Positions 58,171-64,000 of a stretch of 64,000 nt of DNA are shown in pieces. The DNA is from Rhinopithecus roxellana (lineage: Eukaryota > Chordata > Mammalia > Primates > Cercopithecidae). Location: assembly GCF_007565055.1 (NCBI RefSeq), contig NC_044561.1, positions 28,909,483-28,973,482 of the forward strand. Reading direction: 5' to 3'. How positions within the stretch are numbered: the first letter of the stretch is position 1; each line of letters begins with the position of its first letter. The notes under the pieces are model-generated. The model worked only from the letters and a program-made list of their open reading frames with translations, ran no database searches and had not been told where the DNA came from. The position numbers and the translations under genes were made by a program.

Positions 58171-59919
58171 GTACTTTGCACACCTGCACCAAATGCGATG
58201 GATTGGGATAACTAGATCAAGATGTAATTTCACAGAAATAAAGGGAAGGCCTTGTACTTTATTCCAAATACCAACTCTGAAAGGAACCGGACAATAAAGA
58301 ATAGTGCCAGCTCAGCAGCACTAGTGATTGAGAAAGTCACAGGGCTTTAGTTAGGCCAACCGCAGCTCTTCCCTGTCCCTGTCCCCGGAGCTGATGGAGC
58401 TGACATGTGCACTTCTGCGGCCTCAGTTTCCCCTTCTGCAAAGTGAGAGTTCCTGATTTGTGAGGGCCTTGCATCCTGATGCCCACCCCTGCAGTGGCCG
58501 TGGTGAGGGCTTCCACGAGGAAAGCTGACCCTGTGCAACTCCAGCAGTGCCCCCATCGGGGGAGGGTTAAGACTAGTGGGTGCCAGGCTGGGACCCGGGT
58601 CTGAGAGTCCTGCAGGTACTTCCAGGCAAGGAGTCCCCATCGGGGTCAGGCTTTGTGCCAGGGCTGAGATCCTGGAGGAACCAGACTTACCGCAACTCAA
58701 GTCCACAAAGGGAGGGTGTCATGTGAGCTGACAGCCACATGCAGTGTGATGCCTGCAGGAGAGAGACTGGGACAGGGAAAGCCCAAAGGGTCTATGCAGA
58801 GGATGAGTGACAGGTGTAGGGGACACCTGGAAGGGGACTCCCAGGCATAGAGTCTCAAGAAGCTCCAGGTGGCCCACAGGGCTGGAACAAATGAGTCCTG
58901 GGGCCAAGGTGGTCTGAGAACAGGCTAGACAGGTACCAGGCCCAGACCCAGAGAACTCATCCCTGGGGGACAGACTCATCTGGGGAGTCCTGGAGGTTGT
59001 TTGCAGGGACTCGATGAGACCAGTCTTGGATGGGGGGGGGGGCAGGGGTGTGAATCCAGAACTAGGGACACCCCAGGGAGGGTGTTGTGGTGACCCAGGC
59101 AGTTTGACTGATATGAGGACTCAGGAGAAGGGGGAACAGCAGAAGGAAGAGCAAGGACAACCCTGGGTTTTTTTGATAAACAGTGAAGAGAACACTGTAT
59201 GTCAGCACATCCTGTGTTTTAAACAAAATGCCCAAGGGAAGTGGTGGTCTGCAAAGCATCCCAAGAAGGCAGCAAGGGCTTGGCTTGGTCTCCCCCAAGG
59301 CCATCCACTCACTGACTTGCTCATAAAGGCTTACTGGGGGCCAGGTTGGGGGACACAGGGAGGGTGGACCAAACGGAGGGGGACTGTCCAGTCAGGAGGA
59401 CAGATCATGGCCCATTTTTAGAGCAATAAAAGGGGAGGGGGTCCCCCCTCTGCAGTGGAGGGATGCCAATACTGGTCTCACAGATCGAGCAGCACTGGCT
59501 GGTGATGGGTGCCCCTCAAAGTCAGCAGTGCTAGTGGAGAGGAGACCAAGGGCTGTGGAGGGGAGCCCCTGGGGGACACGAAGGGAGAGGCTGACAGACC
59601 ACACGGTCCTTGTGGCTCGCCTTTATCCTCAGATCCAGGAGGAGTCTTTGGAGAGATTTGGGTAGGAGACTGATCATCAGATTTGTGTGGTTCTGGTGAG
59701 AGGCTGGTGTAGACCAGATTAGAGGAGGGAGGCCCAGGGCGGACAGTGGGGGTAGCCAGGTCTGGGGGAGGTGAGCAGCCTGGAGGAGGCACAAGTTTAA
59801 GCCACCCAGGGGCCCAGATTGCTGTGAAATGGGTGGGTGAAGCTGAATCGGGGGCACCAGAGGCTGATGGGGAGTAGCAGGCATTCTCGGGCCTGCCGGA
59901 GGGAGACTGGATTTCAGAA
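58171..59919. other. No gene recognised
   Basis: Unique sequence. No splice-supported coding exon or RNA gene seen. Confidence 0.45.
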
Positions 59920-59953
59920 ACATGTATGATAAATCATAAAAATGTACATTCCT

Positions 59954-60249
59954 GGGCCGGGCGCGGTGGCTCAAGCCTGTAATCCCAGCACTTTGGGAGG
60001 CCGAGGCTGGCGGATCACGAGGTCAGGATATCGAGACCATCCTGGCTAACACGGTGAAACCCCGTTTCTACTAAAAATACAAGGAAATTAGCCGGGCGTG
60101 GTGGCGGGCGCCTGTAGTCCCAGCTACTCAGGAGGCTGAGGCAGGAGAATGGCGTGAACCTGGGGGATGGAGCTTGCAGTGCGCCACTGCACTCCAGCCT
60201 GGGGCACAGAGCAAGACTCCGTCTGAAAAAAAAAAAAAAAAAAAAAAAA
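59954..60249 (+). mobile_element. AluYRa-like
   Basis: Starts gggccgggcgcggtggctca. The right arm lacks the segment between gcttgcagt and gcgccactgc. Flanked by a gtacattcctt direct repeat, but with an internal deletion. Confidence 0.93.
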
Positions 60250-60328
60250 GTACATTCCTTTTAATCAAGTCATTCCACTTCTAGAAATCTGTCTTGGAGA
60301 CACAAAATTTCAGCTAAAAATTCTTAAT

Positions 60329-60438
60329 GTGTGGGAGGCTGAGGTAGGAGAATCGCTTGAACCTGGGAGGCAGAGGTTGCAGTGAGCCAAGATTGTGCCA
60401 CTGCACTCCAGCCTGGGTAACAGAGCGAGACTATCTCA
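60329..60438 (+). mobile_element. Alu right-arm fragment
   Basis: From gtgggaggctgaggtagg to gcgagactatctc, ending in the (AAAT)n tail. Confidence 0.9.
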
Positions 60439-60464
60439 AATAAATAAATAAATAAATAAATATG
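60436..60464 (+). repeat. (AAAT)n microsatellite
   Basis: Tail of the partial Alu at 60329. Confidence 0.95.
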
Positions 60465-60791
60465 TTCATGGAGGGTAAAGTGGAAACAGCCTAAATGTCG
60501 AATATTAGGGGGAAGTAAAATAAACTCTGTTACATCCATGGGAGGGACATTAAACATTGAAGAATTGAAGATAAGTATGTTTTTGACAACTGTAATGACA
60601 TAATAAACATTTTAAAACATTTAAATATTTGAAACATTTCTATTTTAATTTACAGTAAACTTTACTCTTTTTGGTGTAGCTAATAAAACCTAGTATAATT
60701 TTTTTAAATATCATTGACTCATGTAACTATCACGATTGAAATACAGAGTATTTCCACCACCACCCCCAAATTTCTCTAAGCACCCCTTCTT

Positions 60792-61075
60792 TAGAGACAC
60801 AGTCTCACTGTGTCACCCAGGCTGGTGTGCAGAGGTGCAATCTCGGCTCACTGCAACCTCCGCCTCCTGGGTTCAGACGATTCTCTTGCCCCAAACCCTT
60901 GAGTAGTTGGAATTATAGGTGTGTCACCACACACGGATAATTTTTGTTATTTTTAGTAGAGACAGGGTTTCGCCATGTTGGCCAGGCTGGTCTCAAATTC
61001 CTGGCCCCAAGTGACCCACCTGCTTCAGCCTCCCACAGTGCTGGGATTACAGGGGTGAGCCGCTGCTCTCAGCCC
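60792..61075 (-). mobile_element. Old Alu
   Basis: Diverged minus-strand copy, ccttctttagagacacagtc to gctctcagccc. Confidence 0.9.
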
Positions 61076-61149
61076 TTTTGTGCCTCTTGTAGTCAAACCC
61101 TTTCTGTACCCCAACCACGGCAACCACTGATCTCTTTCTGACCCTATAC

Positions 61150-61802
61150 TTTTGCTTTTTACAGAATATCATAGAAGTGCAAACGTAAAGGATGTGACTG
61201 TTTTTTAAATTAAACTTTTTATTTTGAGATAACTGTAGCTTCTCATGTAGATGTGAGGAATCATACAGAGGGATCCTCGGTACTCCGGCCAGTTCCCTCA
61301 AAGGTAGCACCTTGCAGCTACAGTAACGGATCACAGCCAGGATATTGACACTGATACAGTGAGAACCGAAGTTTCCCTCCCAAACATCCCTCATGCTGCC
61401 CTTTCACAGAAACACCCACTTCCCACTGTCCCAAACCCCTCCTTAGCCCCTGGCAACCACTAATTTGGTCTCCTCTTGTATAATTTTGTTATTTCAAGAA
61501 TGTTCTGCACATGGAATCATACAGTATGTGACTTCTAGGGACTGGCTTTCTCCCCCTCAGCGTAGTTTTCTAGGTGTTCCTCCAGGTGGCTCCGTTGCAA
61601 CATAGTTTGTTCCTTTTTAATGCTGAGTAGAAGTCTAAGTATGTAACCTTCTGAGTCTGGCTTCCTGAGGTCAGTGTAACAATGTTGCAATTCATCCCAG
61701 TTCCCTTATGGATCAATAATTTGTTCCCTATTATTGCTGAGTCTGATTCTATTTATGAAGGTGTCACAATACATTCACCAGCTGAATGACAATTGGGTTG
61801 TT
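61150..61802 (-). mobile_element. Old L1 3' region, left part
   Basis: ggcaaccactaatttggtc, catggaatcatacagtatg and gacaattgggttgtttcc are antisense L1M landmarks. Confidence 0.75.
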
Positions 61803-62087
61803 TCCACTTGTGTCTGTGGTGTGTGTGTGGTGTGTGGTGTGTGTGGTGTGTATGTGGGGGTGTGTGTGGGGTGTGTGTGGTGTGGTGTGGGTGTGTGTGG
61901 TGTGTGGGTGTGTGCTGTGTGCGGTGCGTGTGGTGTGTGTGGTTTGTGGGTGTGTGGTGTGTGTGGTGTGTGGCGTGTGTGTGGTGTGGTGTGTATGTGG
62001 GGTGTGTGTGGTAGGGGCATGTGGTGTGTGTGTGGTGTGTGATGTGGTGTGTGTGTGTGGTGTGTGTGATGTGCGTGTGTGTCGTGG
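61803..62087 (+). repeat. TG-rich minisatellite inside an old L1
   Basis: GTGTGTGGTGTG-type units, like the array at 1233. Old L1 sequence lies on both sides (ttgggttgtttccactt before, gctaatggtgaataaa after), so the array grew within the L1. Confidence 0.95.
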
Positions 62088-62246
62088 GTCAAACCAAATG
62101 TTTCTGCTTCTTGCTAATGGTGAATAAAACCAGTGTAAATATTTTCAAACAAATTTTTGTTTACACGTAAGTTTTCATTCCACTTGGATAAAAACCTAGG
62201 ACTAGGGTTTGCTTGATACGCATAAGCATATGTTTATTAGAAATTG
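62088..62246 (-). mobile_element. Old L1 3' region, right part
   Basis: Continues the same L1 after the TG array (gctaatggtgaataaa, aaaacctaggactagg). Confidence 0.65.
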
Positions 62247-62540
62247 CTGGCTGGGTGCAGTGGCTCACGCCTGTAATCCCAGCACATTGGGAGGCCAAGG
62301 CGGGTGAATCACAAGGTCAGGAGATCGAGACCATCCTGGCTAACGATGAAATCCCATCTCTACTAAAAATACAAAAAATTACCCGGTAGTGGTGGTGGGC
62401 ACTTGTAGTCCCAGCTACTTGGGAGGTTGAAACAGCAGAATGGCATGAACCCAGGAGGCAGAGCTTGCAGTGAGCTGAGATCATGCCACTGCACTCCAGC
62501 CTGGGCCACAGAGCGAGACTCCGTCTCAAAAAAAAAACAA
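62247..62540 (+). mobile_element. Alu
   Basis: Plus-strand copy ending in an (AAAAAC)n-type tail. Confidence 0.93.
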
Positions 62541-62559
62541 AAAACAAAAAACAAACAAA

Positions 62560-64000
62560 ATTGACAAATGGTTTTTAGAGGGGAAGTTGGTTGCGGTGGG
62601 GACATAGGGGTAGGGGAGGGTTCGGTTAATGAAGCCTACCCTAGCACAACTGGAAAATGGGCCTGTATCCCAGCACCGAGGTGCCCAAGCCCCATGCCCA
62701 GACCTAAGCTAGACAGGGTCTCAAGATCACAGTCAAGGATCAGAAGTGACATCTGCTGCTCCAGAACCTTCTGTTCATGCAGCCCCTGCCTCCTCCTCAG
62801 GGATCACCAGGAACTTTTCAAAATGCTGGGTGCAGAGCTATGGCCAACTGTAGGGCACTGCCAGACACTCGGAGCTCAGAGGGACCCAGGGGTGGGCAGG
62901 ATTGGCAGAAGCTGGAAGTGGGTCCTTACAGAACACACCCCACCTGCTGCCTCCAGACCTTGGACATTTCAGGGGGCTGGGCCAGTTACAGGGAGTGAAA
63001 GGGAAATGGGGACCCTTCTGATTGCTGCCCTGGGACCCTAAGATCTTGTGTAGTGACTAGGAACCTGGAAGCACAGCTGTCCCCAAGAGGCCTTCCTGGG
63101 TCCCTCCTCCATGGACAGGACTTCAGACTGGACAGTTACTCATCCGTTTTTCCATCAGTCTGTCCCTCCATATATCTGTCCATGCACACCCCCATCCTTC
63201 CACAAGCCCCCCGAGGTATCCTGGGGCCCGACCTATACAGACCCTCCCAGCCCCGGTGAGACCTGAAGTGTGCCTGCTCATGCACCGTGGGAGAAGGGGG
63301 CTGTGGCACTGGGGTCCCCTGGGAGTACTTGTCCCTGCCCAGCCCAGAGCTCAGGCTGCAGGTGAGACCCTCTGTGAAGAAGACAAGGGGCAGTGGATAC
63401 TGGGGATTCCACATCGGCAAAGGTGACCTGGTGGCAGTGGCAACCTCAAGCAGGCCTGGGAGCTGGACCCAGGGCTGGAAAGCAGAGGGAGGAAGTCATG
63501 CTGGAAGATGGGTGTGAGCAAAGGCACAGGAGTGACCTTAGCGCTCCTTCTCTCAACAGGGATATGGCAGGTGCACACAGGCCCCCCCACAAAAGCACCC
63601 TGAAGGATCATCTCAGAGACCCTAGAACCTGTCTGCCATGCCACCTGCCCTGCCACTCTAGTCACCACCCAGAAATTCCTTCTGTTCTGCCACATGACTG
63701 GGCCCTGCACTGGGCCAGGTCTTCATTGGGATAGGGGACAAGGGAGGGAGAGGGTCTGGGCCCTGAATGGGACACAGGCAGTGACCCCTAGTAGAAAAGA
63801 CTGAATGAGCAGAGGATGCGGGGAGGCAGGTCCAGGGCAGGGCCCTGCATGGTGCACAGTTCTCTGGGGTGGAAGGTAGACAAGGGCTGTGAAAACGCAC
63901 GCTGGGCTGGGCCAGCAGGCTGACGTGTCCTAAGCCCCAGAGCCCTGTAGAGGGGCAGGAACAGGGACCAGAGGGAGCAAGGCTGAGAATGAAGGCCCTG
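62560..64000. other. No gene recognised
   Basis: GC-rich unique sequence to the end of the window. Small frames on both strands have no recognisable domains. Confidence 0.45.

Larger units (their letters stand above)
59920..60720 (+). mobile_element. Old L1 3' fragment with Alu insertions
   Basis: caagtcattccacttctag, then ggaaacagcctaaatgtcg and ttacatccatgggagg, resemble the old L1M 3' region. It is split by two Alu pieces. Confidence 0.55.

Overview
The window is primate nuclear DNA, most likely from an Old World monkey. It carries about 55 Alu copies. Many have the AluYRa-like signature seen in cercopithecid genomes (start GGCTCAAGCCTG, ACTAGCCGGGC in the middle, GGCGTAAACCCGGG and GATCCGGCCACTGC in the right arm). 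There are also old L1 and MIR fragments, microsatellites and one 100-N assembly gap. No bacterial, phage or CRISPR-like feature was seen. Nearly all long open frames are Alu or (TG)n translations.

The one gene I can build runs on the + strand from about 3.7 to 49.8 kb. I identify it as an expanded relative of DRICH1 (aspartate-rich protein 1, C22orf43, human 22q11.23). The basis is its acidic exons, its exon phases, and a nearby antisense fragment of RSPH14, another 22q11 gene. A first coding exon (MGC start, Cys-rich, ending in phase 1) is followed by repeated two-exon modules: an Asp/Glu-rich exon (phase 1 to 0) and a 22-nt microexon (phase 0 to 1). Each module is frame-neutral, so any number can be added or skipped.

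Layout. 0-3 kb: an Alu, a CA-rich array, a long TG-rich array, then the gap. 3.1-5.8 kb: two near-identical copies of the exon-1 segment, each with different single-base indels, possibly an assembly artefact. 8.0-40.5 kb: three direct copies (A, B, C) of a 10.7-11.0 kb unit. Each unit holds two modules (alpha and beta) and 12 shared Alus. The joints between units are chimeric Alus, so the array was made by Alu-Alu recombination. 40.5-50.6 kb: older, more diverged modules (D, E, F) with their own Alu-linked rearrangements and candidate 3' exons. 50.6-64 kb: no recognised intact gene, only MIR, Alu and L1 remnants, the RSPH14 fragment, and a TG minisatellite inside an old L1.

If spliced as predicted, the gene would encode eight acidic modules behind a potentially myristoylated and palmitoylated N terminus. 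Unit A is frameshifted in its beta acidic exon and has a damaged alpha donor. It and the exon-1 copies carry many homopolymer indels, so sequencing error is a real alternative there.
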